Assembly (NCBI GenBank): GCA_964607755.1
Contig: CAZSMC010000045.1
Location: forward strand, 1 to 34,471
Source: CAZSMC01 sp964607755
Lineage (GTDB): Bacteria > Zhuqueibacterota > Zhuqueibacteria > Residuimicrobiales > Krinioviventaceae
Direction: 5' to 3'
Length of the DNA: 34,471 bases
Made by a program: the position numbers and the translations under genes. Below the pieces are notes generated by a model. It did no database searches and was not told the origin of the DNA. It saw nothing but the letters and a program-made list of their open reading frames with translations. This document shows, one piece after another, positions 17,635 through 24,724 of this stretch (the first letter of the stretch is position 1; each line of letters begins with the position of its first letter).

Positions 17635-18013
17635 CTATTGTTTTTTAATCACTTCCCTGGCAAATTCCAAAACAGTCCTGATTGCTTTGCCGGGATTATC
17701 ACTTAAATTACTTTCCGAAATATTCTGGTCAGTTTTATTGTGAAAATGATGTGGATACGTTTTAAGCTTCTTGGCTTCTTTATCAGGAAGGTTGTTATAG
17801 CGATAGATTGTTCGTTCCATCTATATGCCGTCTTTCCCAATGGTAGGCATAAACTCCCTGTTTCTTTATGGATAGCCAAATATCGATATAACTCTGGTCT
17901 TTAAGCAAAAGCCGCAGTTTTCCTTCAACACTTTTTATCCCTTCTACAATATCGGCAAAGTCAGTAAAAGCTATTTGTTCGAGTTGAAAATATATTTTTT
18001 CCTGTTCAGGCAT
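17635..18013 (-). pseudogene. TumE-family (DUF6516) toxin gene with one frameshift
   Basis: Two overlapping frames (18013-17795 and 17820-17635) make one protein of about 126 residues. The first ends ...YAYHWERRHIDGT and the second continues TIYRYNNLPDKEAKKLKTYPHH. This matches the TumE/DUF6516 toxin core, in which Y-x-Y-H/N-W, an aromatic RYDN-like turn and a YPHH-x-H motif recur. Removing one A near 17806-17811 (ACGAACA) joins the frames exactly. The start overlaps the upstream antitoxin gene by one base (TAATG). In TumETA modules the toxin acts inside the cell and is held in check by its partner. The frameshift probably inactivates it, unless it is a sequencing error. The remaining histidine motif is intact. 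Confidence 0.75.
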
Positions 18014-18324
18014 TATTTCCCGGTGCGCGACAACAGATTCACAATCTTTTCTTTTTCAAGTTCAAGGTATTCCAGTCGACTCAAGTCATCATAACATTCT
18101 GTCTCGGTAATTTTCCCTAACTCTAGTTTATTCCATAATTCCTCAAAGGATTCTACACCGTGTTTCTGCCCCAATTTCTTAATTTCAATGGATAGGTCAA
18201 TTAATTCTTCTTCGAGAAAATGCCTGCCTGCCGTTCCTGCACAGGCGGGTTTCAATCCTTCTTCAATGAGCTTTTCTCGGGGAATATTTAGCTCTTTTTC
18301 AACTCTTTCCAATAAATCTGGCAT
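18013..18324 (-). CDS. Putative antitoxin of the TumE-like module, with in-frame repeat insertion
   Basis: A 103-residue acidic, helical protein: an N-terminal amphipathic helix (LLERVEKELNIPREKLIEEGLK), then FLEEELIDLSIEIKKLG, then a helical C-terminal half rich in L, E and K. This form, directly upstream of DUF6516 toxins, is what I expect of the partner antitoxin, though I cannot give it a family number. Between GLK and FLEEEL lie ten residues, PACAGTAGRH, of quite different composition. They are encoded by a GC-rich palindromic 30-mer that keeps the frame and seems inserted. CAGGA lies eight bases before the ATG. The stop overlaps the toxin start, so translation is coupled. Confidence 0.7.
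   Translation of the reverse strand: MPDLLERVEKELNIPREKLIEEGLKPACAGTAGRHFLEEELIDLSIEIKKLGQKHGVESFEELWNKLELGKITETECYDDLSRLEYLELEKEKIVNLLSRTGK
18220..18249 (-). repeat. Palindromic mini-repeat inserted in frame in the antitoxin gene
   Basis: Thirty bases, on the minus strand CCCGCCTG ... CAGGCAGGCA, form an imperfect inverted repeat (CCCGCCTG against CAGGCAGG) in an A/T-rich gene. The length is a multiple of three and the frame continues on both sides. This is the behaviour of Rickettsia-type palindromic elements that add peptides inside proteins. Confidence 0.6.
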
Positions 18325-18519
18325 AGTTGTATCCTGATATTATTTCTAAATCTTCAACTCTCAAACTTGATAACTCACATATTGAAAATGTGACATATTT
18401 TAGTAAACTGTAAGCTAACCATTATCACCAAAAGATACAATTATTTTCTTAAACATCAGCCTCTTATACGCATTGCCATTTCCTTTTGCTTCATTTTTCA
18501 TATCGTCACTCTCTTCCAT

Positions 18520-18626
18520 CTCCTTCCGCAGATCTTCGGCGGAATGCAGACCGGACGCTCCCACGCCCATGTACATTTTCCGCTGTTGTCAGGAAGGGCG
18601 TTCCTCCAGGTGGCTGGGGGAACGAG
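18520..18626. repeat. Multi-hairpin repeat, copy 2 (internally deleted)
   Basis: About 107 bp matching both ends of copy 1: TCGGCGGAATGCAGACCGGA near the start, and at 18599-18626 a 28-base end identical to 17587-17614. The middle, including the CTGCT and ACAAGATG hairpins, is missing or reduced. The right end keeps GGAACGAG, and the left end is eroded to TCCTTCC. Confidence 0.75.
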
Positions 18627-18750
18627 GCAAAAGATAACAACCGTCTGAATCTGGATTTACTGGATTCAAGGATGTTCAGGATTTTTATTTGGATAAAATT
18701 GTATTAAGCAAGTGGCCGGTTGTAAAAAAACGTTGCTTGAACAGATTTTG

Positions 18751-18942
18751 CTCGTTACGCCGGTCTCCGGCGGAACGCAGGCCGGACGCTCCAGCGTCCG
18801 CGTGTATTATCCACTGTTGCGATGAGCAGAAAACCAGATGGCAAAATAACGTGCAGGTCTAAAGTCAGATACGTCTTGTAGTTTCATCGGGACGCAGGAG
18901 CGTCCCGGAGAGCGTTCCCCCCACAGCACTGGGGGGAACGAG
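18751..18942. repeat. Multi-hairpin repeat, copy 3 (best preserved)
   Basis: A 192 bp element, the same size and order of parts as copy 1. Its hairpins GGACGCT/AGCGTCC and GGGACGC/GCGTCCC are perfect, where copy 1 has mismatches. The left end reads CTCGTTAC, one base off, and the right end GGAACGAG. The terminal hairpin CGTTCCCCCC/GGGGGGAACG has both arms changed relative to the CCTCCAGG...GGCTGGGGG form of the other copies. Confidence 0.8.
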
Positions 18943-19030
18943 AGAAAGGGTTTTTATTTTATAAACGTTTATTGCATTTATATCTATATACATATCAACT
19001 CTCGATTTCAGTTTTTTGGATTATTTTCTA

Positions 19031-19542
19031 TTACGTTATTTTTTTAAACATGATTGCGAGCAATAGCATTGCCAGGGGAGCGGTTATGGTCCATGGGATA
19101 CCTAATAATAGTAATCTTTCTGAAAACTCGGGATAGAAATATACAAACGCNNNNNNNNNNNNNNNNNNNNNNNNNNNNNNNNNNNNNNNNNNNNNNNNNN
19201 NNNNNNNNNNNNNNNNNNNNNNNNNNNNNNNNNNNNNNNNNNNNNNNNNNGGATACCTAATAATAGTAATCTTTCTGAAAACTCGGGATAGAAATATACA
19301 AACGCAATCAAAGGTGTCACCAGTGCATTGGCTAAAAAAGAAATTCTAACCCATCTTTGAAATCCTTGTTTCTCAAAAACAGGAAGAGCGAATAGCATTG
19401 CCAACCCCATAGATATATATCCGATGGCATCAAAGTTCCAAAACATGGAATGTGGTGTTTGAATGAGGATACTAATTTGGTCGGATTCACCTTGAAGTGT
19501 CATGGGAATAACTGTTGCTAATTGAACTATATCGATCAGTTG
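19031..19542 (-). pseudogene. 5'-truncated integral membrane protein gene crossing the assembly gap
   Basis: If the duplicate 55 bp flanking the N run is collapsed, one frame runs from a stop at 19542 down to a TAA at 19033-19031. It reads ...LATVIPMTLQGE, HSMFWNFDAIGYISMGLAML, then GFQRWVRISFLANALVTPL, then LLLLGIPWTITAPLAMLLLA and a short basic tail. The result has about three membrane helices and 105-120 residues. The text starts in the middle of a helix-rich protein, and an in-frame stop precedes the segment, so the N-terminal half is missing. I do not recognise a named family. Transport or sensing cannot be told from it. It is probably decayed. Confidence 0.55.
19096..19305. other. Scaffold gap of 100 N flanked by identical 55 bp
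   Basis: Bases 19096-19150 and 19251-19305 are identical, and 19151-19250 are N. The simplest reading is that two contigs overlap by 55 bases and were joined with a standard 100-N spacer without merging. The true distance is then zero, and the gene at 19031-19542 is continuous across it. Confidence 0.9.
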
Positions 19543-19634
19543 TCAGTTTGCCGTTTTATTAGCACATAACTTTTGAACTCATTGGATTTTGCGAAGCGCA
19601 GAGTGGCAAGAATCCAGTGCAGTGACTTTGCCAT

Positions 19635-19814
19635 TTATCCAGCATTCAGGTTTTTCAAAATCTTCCTTGCCAAGGGTTCTTTGATTTCTTTGTGACGAGG
19701 AACTGCTTCAACAACACCGTCCTTTGGATGAATCCACAATGAGTGTGAAGCCCCTTCTCTTTTAAGATAACAACCCGCTCTTCGCAACTTTCGTTCTAAA
19801 TCCATGCGTTTCAT
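19635..19814 (-). CDS. hicA: HicA mRNA-interferase toxin
   Basis: A 59-residue protein beginning MKRMDLERKLRRAGCYLKRE and ending ARKILKNLNAG. It has the double-stranded-RNA-binding-like HicA fold signature: an N-terminal helix, then the catalytic histidine in GASHSLWIHP (H24), then the strand VVEAVPRHKEIKEPLAR. HicA cleaves mRNA and tmRNA. Its ATG overlaps the hicB stop (ATGA at 19814-19811), which couples the two. A second ATG nine bases later is possible. The residues needed for activity are present. The order antitoxin-first, toxin-second is the less common but known hicBA arrangement. Confidence 0.88.
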   Translation of the reverse strand: MKRMDLERKLRRAGCYLKREGASHSLWIHPKDGVVEAVPRHKEIKEPLARKILKNLNAG

Positions 19815-20029
19815 GCAATGATGACCTTTTCCTGGATTGTATCTTTAGGTAATCCACGCAGAATATCTTCTCTTCGATCTTGCAGAATCAGTTCAATGGC
19901 TTGCCGCAAATTCTCTTTCGTCTCATCTATTGTTTCTCCTTGTCCATTTGCGCCAGGCACTTCTGGACAAATTGCCCAATACCCACCTTCAGGGGTGGGC
20001 TCTATAATTGCTGTGAATTCAGCTTTCAT
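19811..20029 (-). CDS. hicB: HicB-like antitoxin
   Basis: A 72-residue protein with the HicB fold: FTAIIEPTPEGGYWAICPEV, the PGANGQGETIDETKENLRQA turn and helix, and a helical tail. The family binds HicA and blocks its active site, and longer members add a DNA-binding domain. None is present here, so autoregulation may depend on another protein or be absent. A perfect GGAGGT precedes the ATG, giving strong translation of the antitoxin. It is the first gene of the pair and overlaps hicA by four bases. Confidence 0.9.
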   Translation of the reverse strand: MKAEFTAIIEPTPEGGYWAICPEVPGANGQGETIDETKENLRQAIELILQDRREDILRGLPKDTIQEKVIIA

Positions 20030-20980
20030 GTTTTACCTCCAATTTGTATTGGCATAATATTATTAATGTACTATCCAACTAACATCACAATTTTATACAT
20101 TGAGGAAAAAATGGTTATATCTATCCAAAAAATTCCAGCTTGAATATATGAAAACAATTTTCATAAATATAGCCATTTTTCTTTCAGGGGCTCTTGTTTT
20201 ATTTTTCCTGTATTTATTCATTTTATACCAAGATGCAATACCAATTTAGATCACGAGTCCGGGTTTGATGAACAGGTATCATCATAATGGTATCTCATTA
20301 CGATTAAAAAAAGCACAACAAAGCCATCAGTTAACAGCTCTATCGTGCCTTCAACATTGTCATCATTACAGCCCCTTTCGGCTTTCGCTTTAATTTCTAG
20401 ATTTTATGAATTGCAAGCCTAAAAGTCAAGCGGTTTTTGAGATATATTACTGCCAGGACTTTGGAGGGTGTGCGCCGGAACGAAACCGGTCTTTTGTCAG
20501 TTATTGGCAAGATGCCATCAAAGTTAGTATATCTTGAAGTGAAAATGTCGCATGTTCGAATCCTGCCGGAAAATATTATTCGAAAACCTGATTTTAAAAA
20601 CCAGTTAATAACTGCCTTCTCCAATGTGGCAGCTTAATTTTTTGATAATCCAACCAAGTTTTGGGATTATAGCTTATTTGATCAGAAAATCCATTAATAA
20701 ACTATTTATTTTTATTGTTTTACACAAAACCCAATTGAAATCGATCCTAATTTGGAGTGTCGCCTCTGCGTGGCGACTGCGGGCGTTCAGCCCGCAAGTT
20801 AAACGAGCATATTCAGAAAAAAGTATGGTATTTGACGGCTTTGCCGTCATGAATTCACACAGTGAATTCACTCCAAAAGTTTTTTCTGAGCTAATAGAGT
20901 AATCATATAAATTAAAAGTTGCAATAACTGAAGTTAAAAGCGTAATGAAGATATTATTCTTATTTTGCAATGAATAATAC
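20030..20980. other. Gene-poor stretch with one structured repeat
   Basis: These 951 bases hold no supported gene. Inside are a 33-codon hydrophobic plus-strand frame (20148-20249) without a ribosome site, a lone tRNA T-arm-like sequence at 20547-20566, and the four-hairpin element at 20751-20877. The rest is A/T-rich spacer. Confidence 0.6.
20751..20877. repeat. Four-hairpin element with TTTGGAGTG/CACTCCAAA ends
   Basis: A 127 bp element closed by perfect 9 bp inverted ends (20751-20759 and 20869-20877). Inside lie four hairpins in a row: GTCGCC/GGCGAC, TGCGGGC/GCCCGCA, TGACGGC/GCCGTCA and TGAATTCAC/GTGAATTCA, each with a loop of 3-7 bases. It is unrelated in sequence to the CTCGTTCC family but built the same way. 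Only one copy is in the window, so its spread in the genome is unknown. Confidence 0.8.
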
Positions 20981-22177
20981 TTATTCTGGTTTATGCCTGT
21001 CAAAGAATGAGCTTATTTCATTTTTCTGAATATCCCAACCATATGACCAGGCGATCCGCTGCATGGTAGAATATACCAAATCAAATTTATCAATTGGGTC
21101 TTCTAAAGATTTTTTCATTACAACAGAATTGTATTTTATTTCATCTTCAAGTGTCAGTAATAATTTATTATATGGACCTATAATTCTACGGTGAGAACCG
21201 TTTTCAAAATGCATACGAAAATCAAGTGGGCCTTGATAGCCAATTCTATCATAAAATTTAACAGAAGAATCATAAAACTCATCCAGTCTTGCGTATATAA
21301 TATCGGTTGGGATATAATCATCTTCATGTTTATGATTAGGATCCTCTTGGAAAAATAAATTTTGTTTGTACGATAACAATCCAAAACAATTTAGCTCAAT
21401 AAAATAAATATGATGATCTGTTTGGAATAATATGATCGTGCCATTGGGTGAAATACGGCCCCGGATTTGGTCTCCCCAGAACGGAAATTCACTCCAATTC
21501 CCATAATAATTGTTGACTTTTATGTCGTTAATAATTTTCGATATCTCAGGGGGTACTAAAAAAGGTTCTCTGGGATAAAGTGGACATATGGATAACGTAA
21601 ACCAATTATCAAATATATTTTTAATAGTAAGCTTTGCATATCGTTTTTTAAAATTATTTTCTGATTCTTTATACAATTGTTCACGAAGTGATACGGCTTT
21701 TTGTCTATGCTCGGCTAACCAAAAAATATCATTTATTTTAGCACGTTCTTCGGGTTTGTTGCGGTTGGCTGTTCGCAAATAGACTTTAGTATTATTTGCA
21801 ATGGCATGTGGTGTCTGATGACTTTGGTGAATTCGGATTAACACAATTGCTTTTTTCTTATCAGAGTTTGGACAAACCTGAATGTCGGGGAAAACAGGAG
21901 GTGTGATGTTTGAAAGAATGATATTAGTAACCCGTTCTGATAATCCGCGTTCAAAAGGTACACCTTCTATCGGTAATTTCGGTTTATTCTCATCATCTTC
22001 TTCAATACCAATGAGAATAATGCCTCCAAGAGTATTAGCCATAGCAGCAATGGTCTTTTCCAAATTATTTGGAAATTCTTCTTTATAATCTAAATAAGAA
22101 TTTTCGGATATTTTCTGTTCACAAAATTCTTCAATTGTTTGCCAGGTTATGCTTTCGAGACTTTGAGTGTATAACAT
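20981..22177 (-). CDS. AlbA_2 (Schlafen-type) domain protein
   Basis: A 398-residue protein. Residues about 15-140 are an AlbA_2/Schlafen domain: SYLDYKEEFP, then the hallmark AAMANTLGGIILIGIEEDD, then IHQSHQTPHAIANNTKVYLRTANRN. The C-terminal 250 residues contain no named domain but are rich in W, Y and F and look globular. Bacterial proteins with this domain are often annotated as ATP-binding or transcriptional regulators. Related Schlafen domains cut RNA, and several occur in phage-defence loci. It lies between hicBA and a long terminator in a zone of toxin genes and broken genes, so a defence role is plausible but inferred. A GGGG precedes the ATG. No partner gene adjoins it, so it appears to act alone. 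Confidence 0.82.
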   Translation of the reverse strand: MLYTQSLESITWQTIEEFCEQKISENSYLDYKEEFPNNLEKTIAAMANTLGGIILIGIEEDDENKPKLPIEGVPFERGLSERVTNIILSNITPPVFPDIQVCPNSDKKKAIVLIRIHQSHQTPHAIANNTKVYLRTANRNKPEERAKINDIFWLAEHRQKAVSLREQLYKESENNFKKRYAKLTIKNIFDNWFTLSICPLYPREPFLVPPEISKIINDIKVNNYYGNWSEFPFWGDQIRGRISPNGTIILFQTDHHIYFIELNCFGLLSYKQNLFFQEDPNHKHEDDYIPTDIIYARLDEFYDSSVKFYDRIGYQGPLDFRMHFENGSHRRIIGPYNKLLLTLEDEIKYNSVVMKKSLEDPIDKFDLVYSTMQRIAWSYGWDIQKNEISSFFDRHKPE

Positions 22178-22340
22178 TTATGCCCCGTTCGATTTATGCA
22201 TCAATAAACAGATGCTAAAAATATTTGCAATCAGACCCCTGTGCTAATGTTTTATTTGTGGAAATACAAGCTGAAATAAGTATAAAAACATTTGTAACAA
22301 TTGCAAGTGAATTCTGCAAAAAGAGTTATAATGTGGATAC

Positions 22341-22412
22341 AAAAAAAGGCGCCGGGTGTCAGTCCGCCTATGGGGTGTCAGCGGCTGACGAGGGGTTACC
22401 GGCGCCTGTTTT
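22341..22412 (-). terminator. Long branched terminator of the 22511-23935 gene
   Basis: A perfect outer stem AGGCGCCGG/CCGGCGCCT encloses an inner stem GTCAG(T)CCGC/GCGGCTGAC, with seven T on the minus-strand side. It ends transcripts from the Mla/secreted-protein unit. The remaining intergenic bases 22178-22510 carry nothing else that I can support. Confidence 0.75.
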
Positions 22413-22510
22413 AGAGAGTTTATTTTTGTCATGCATTACTGCACTTTGATTACACATCGGGATAAATCCGGGGAGCAGGCTTTATTGACGATACATGCCG
22501 GATAAAATAT

Positions 22511-23935
22511 TCAGTTATACATAAAATACCCGGTAGCCACACAATCTCGATCTGTTTTTATTCTTACCCAGTGCGCAGAATACCCATCCGGGAATTCGTG
22601 ATGTTTATAGCCGTTGGCCGGGACGGTGATTGTTTTGTACTGTTCCCACGAACCGTTGCCTAAAAAATCAATTTCGAGTGTAAAGGTAACGGATTGTTCG
22701 GATTCGATAGCGAGATGGAGGACTTTTTTGTCAAATCCTGTCATAAGAAAGGGATCGCTGTAATGGTTCTTTTTTACTTCCGTTTTCCACCAGGGTCCTC
22801 CCCATCCTTTTGGTTTGCCGAAATTCCACAGATCATCAATATTGCCAAACCATAATCCGGACTGCGGCTGGCCCACGGCATTGTCTGTTTGATCGCCGGC
22901 TAAAACCAGCATGCCTCGCCAGTAACAAAAGTCGGGAATGATTCGCAGGTGCGAACAAATCGGCCGAATGCCCCACACCCAGCCGTCGTAAACCAGAGCC
23001 GGAAGATCGTAGAGCATGCCATGAACGTCCATTAAATAGCGTTCTGTTTGTGCTTCCCGAATCCGCATCCATTCGGTGTTCCAGGCATGATCAAACGAGT
23101 GGCTTGCCTTTGGCAGCAGATATCGTTTCCATTTCCTGTCATGCAAAACCCGTAAAACAACTGACGACCGCGTCCAGCCTGTAGCATAGAGTGTGTTTCC
23201 ATATGCTTTACCTGTGCTTGGGTTTTGCTTGCCGGACACCTCGACAAAAGGATTGCGTTCCAGAATATTCCATACCTCACCATCCCATTCGGCTAGCCGT
23301 CCGCCTTTGACCTCCCCGAGAAAGTCTTCTTCCCAATACCGGTTTGCCGCTACGACGACCCGGCCCTGGGCTGTATGCCCGGATTTAAAATGCGGTGCCT
23401 GTCCTTCAGGAAATTCGAGCTCTTCCACTAGATTGAAAAGTTGCGTTGATTGCATTGATTTCAGATCAACCTCGAAAAACAGACCTTCCATGGTGAGAAA
23501 ATACACTTTGGTATCGGGATGTTCAAGATGACGCATAGTGGCAGCTAAGCGGTGTTTTGCCATCTCCGGAACTGTTCTGACATTTCCTTCGGGATCAATG
23601 ATGTGTGGACCAATAATGACGTGCTCGCTCTCCCAGTGTACCATGCGATTGGCAAAAGTCCCGGTCACAGATGCCGGATGTTTTCGCATGGTCATGTCTT
23701 CACTTATTTCGTACAAACCAATTCCCGAGCCTTTTATATGCGCCACATATCCGATGGCCCATAATTTATTCGCCCAGGGGATCAGGGCACCAATGCCGGT
23801 TTCGCTTGTACTGCCGACACCGTCAGCATGTACGGTTAAATTGGGGAAAACGCCATCAACATGAATGGGATATTCCGAATGTTGGGCCAGTGTAATGCTG
23901 GCAACAAAAAGGCAACAGATTAAAACACTTCTCAT
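22511..23935 (-). CDS. Secreted protein of unknown function
   Basis: From the ATG at 23935 (474 residues) GGAG lies six bases upstream; the TTG at 23941 would overlap it. A signal peptide ends at LAQ, before HSEYPIHVDG. The protein is rich in W, G and H, with repeated short strands such as GALIPWANKLWAIGYV, NTLYATGWTRSSVVLRVL and GLWFGNIDDLWNFGKPKGWG. These suggest a beta-propeller followed by a beta-sandwich of about 80 residues at the C terminus. Proteins of this type occur in sugar-degradation loci of planctomycetes and FCB bacteria, as I recall, but no reaction is known. It follows the Mla ATPase gene by about 20 bases and may share its transcript. The branched terminator comes after it. 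Confidence 0.7.
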   Translation of the reverse strand: MRSVLICCLFVASITLAQHSEYPIHVDGVFPNLTVHADGVGSTSETGIGALIPWANKLWAIGYVAHIKGSGIGLYEISEDMTMRKHPASVTGTFANRMVHWESEHVIIGPHIIDPEGNVRTVPEMAKHRLAATMRHLEHPDTKVYFLTMEGLFFEVDLKSMQSTQLFNLVEELEFPEGQAPHFKSGHTAQGRVVVAANRYWEEDFLGEVKGGRLAEWDGEVWNILERNPFVEVSGKQNPSTGKAYGNTLYATGWTRSSVVLRVLHDRKWKRYLLPKASHSFDHAWNTEWMRIREAQTERYLMDVHGMLYDLPALVYDGWVWGIRPICSHLRIIPDFCYWRGMLVLAGDQTDNAVGQPQSGLWFGNIDDLWNFGKPKGWGGPWWKTEVKKNHYSDPFLMTGFDKKVLHLAIESEQSVTFTLEIDFLGNGSWEQYKTITVPANGYKHHEFPDGYSAHWVRIKTDRDCVATGYFMYN

Positions 23936-23955
23936 TGTCAACTCCGTTTTTGACT

Positions 23956-24714
23956 CTATATTTTTGAATAACCTTTTGCAAAAAAGTTATCAATTTGCTC
24001 GATACCCGCAGTTTTCGCTTCATCAAGCGGACCGCAGAAAAGAACTTTACCGTCATCCATGAAAACGATATCATCAGCAATACGCTGAATACTGGTGAGT
24101 TCATGGGAGACAATAACCACGGTCATGCCCAACTCGTCGCGCATTTTAAGCATGAGCCGGTCCAGCGCCTCGGACGTGACCGGATCGAGACCGGCTGACG
24201 GTTCATCACAAAAGAGCAGCGGCGGGTCCAGCGCAATAGCTCGCGCCAATGCTACGCGTTTGCGCATGCCACCGGATAATTCAGAAGGAAGTTTATGCAA
24301 AACCCGGTTCAGTTCTACTAATTTCAATTTCACACGTATTAATCTGTGAACGAGCTCCTGGGGTAGTTCTGTATGCTGAACAAGAGGAATGGCAATGTTT
24401 TCGCCAACTGTCACGGAATTAAGTAATGCACCGTTCTGGAATAGCACACCGATTTTCATCAAAAGCTCGTTAAAATCTTTTTCATCCATTGTAGTAATCT
24501 CGTTGCCAAAAAGTTTAATCGAACCGGACCATGGACTGTACAAACGGATCATGTTTTTCATCAATGTAGTTTTTCCACAACCGCTTGACCCGAGAATTAC
24601 AGTGACGTGATGACGTTTGGCTTCCATGGAAATGTTATCAAGTATCAACGTATCTTCATATCCAGCATTCACTGAATTGACTTTTACGATATTTGAGTCT
24701 TGCTGTTGGTTCAT
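23956..24714 (-). CDS. mlaF: Mla-type ABC transporter ATPase (MlaF-like)
   Basis: I take the ATG at 24714 (252 residues); a TTG at 24753 would overlap the preceding gene by 29 bases. All ABC ATPase motifs are present: Walker A GSSGCGKT (42-49), Q-loop Q93, signature LSGGM (146-150), Walker B LLFCDE (166-171) with the D-loop SAGLDP, and switch H204. The sequence type matches MlaF/Ttg2A, which powers phospholipid movement between the membranes with MlaE and the MCE protein. It is the fourth gene of the operon and starts ten bases after the permease stop. The ATPase should be active. The direction of lipid flow cannot be told from the sequence. Confidence 0.92.
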   Translation of the reverse strand: MNQQQDSNIVKVNSVNAGYEDTLILDNISMEAKRHHVTVILGSSGCGKTTLMKNMIRLYSPWSGSIKLFGNEITTMDEKDFNELLMKIGVLFQNGALLNSVTVGENIAIPLVQHTELPQELVHRLIRVKLKLVELNRVLHKLPSELSGGMRKRVALARAIALDPPLLFCDEPSAGLDPVTSEALDRLMLKMRDELGMTVVIVSHELTSIQRIADDIVFMDDGKVLFCGPLDEAKTAGIEQIDNFFAKGYSKI

Positions 24715-24724
24715 GGTCTGCTTT

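Larger units (their letters stand above)
18325..19030. other. Gene-free, repeat-bearing stretch
   Basis: No credible gene is visible in these 706 bases. They hold two copies of the multi-hairpin repeat (18520-18626 and 18751-18942) in A/T-rich spacer. The short open frames seen here are produced by the GC-rich repeats and have no ribosome sites. Confidence 0.7.

Noticed and set aside
17422..18942. Recurring repeats considered as a CRISPR array.
   Set aside because: The units are about 190 bp, irregularly spaced, with several internal hairpins and no short uniform spacers. No cas gene is present.
20148..20249. A 33-codon plus-strand frame coding for one hydrophobic helix.
   Set aside because: No ribosome site, no partner or promoter, and A/T-rich DNA easily makes such frames. 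Not counted as a gene.
20547..20566. A T-arm-like sequence almost identical to that of the tRNA-fMet (GTTCGAATCC with flanks).
   Set aside because: No acceptor, D or anticodon arm can be folded upstream, and the T stem has a mismatch. It could be an attachment-site relic, but nothing else supports that.
20397..20624. A minus-strand frame containing GRIRTCD.
   Set aside because: That peptide is what a tRNA T-arm gives when translated. The frame has no other support.
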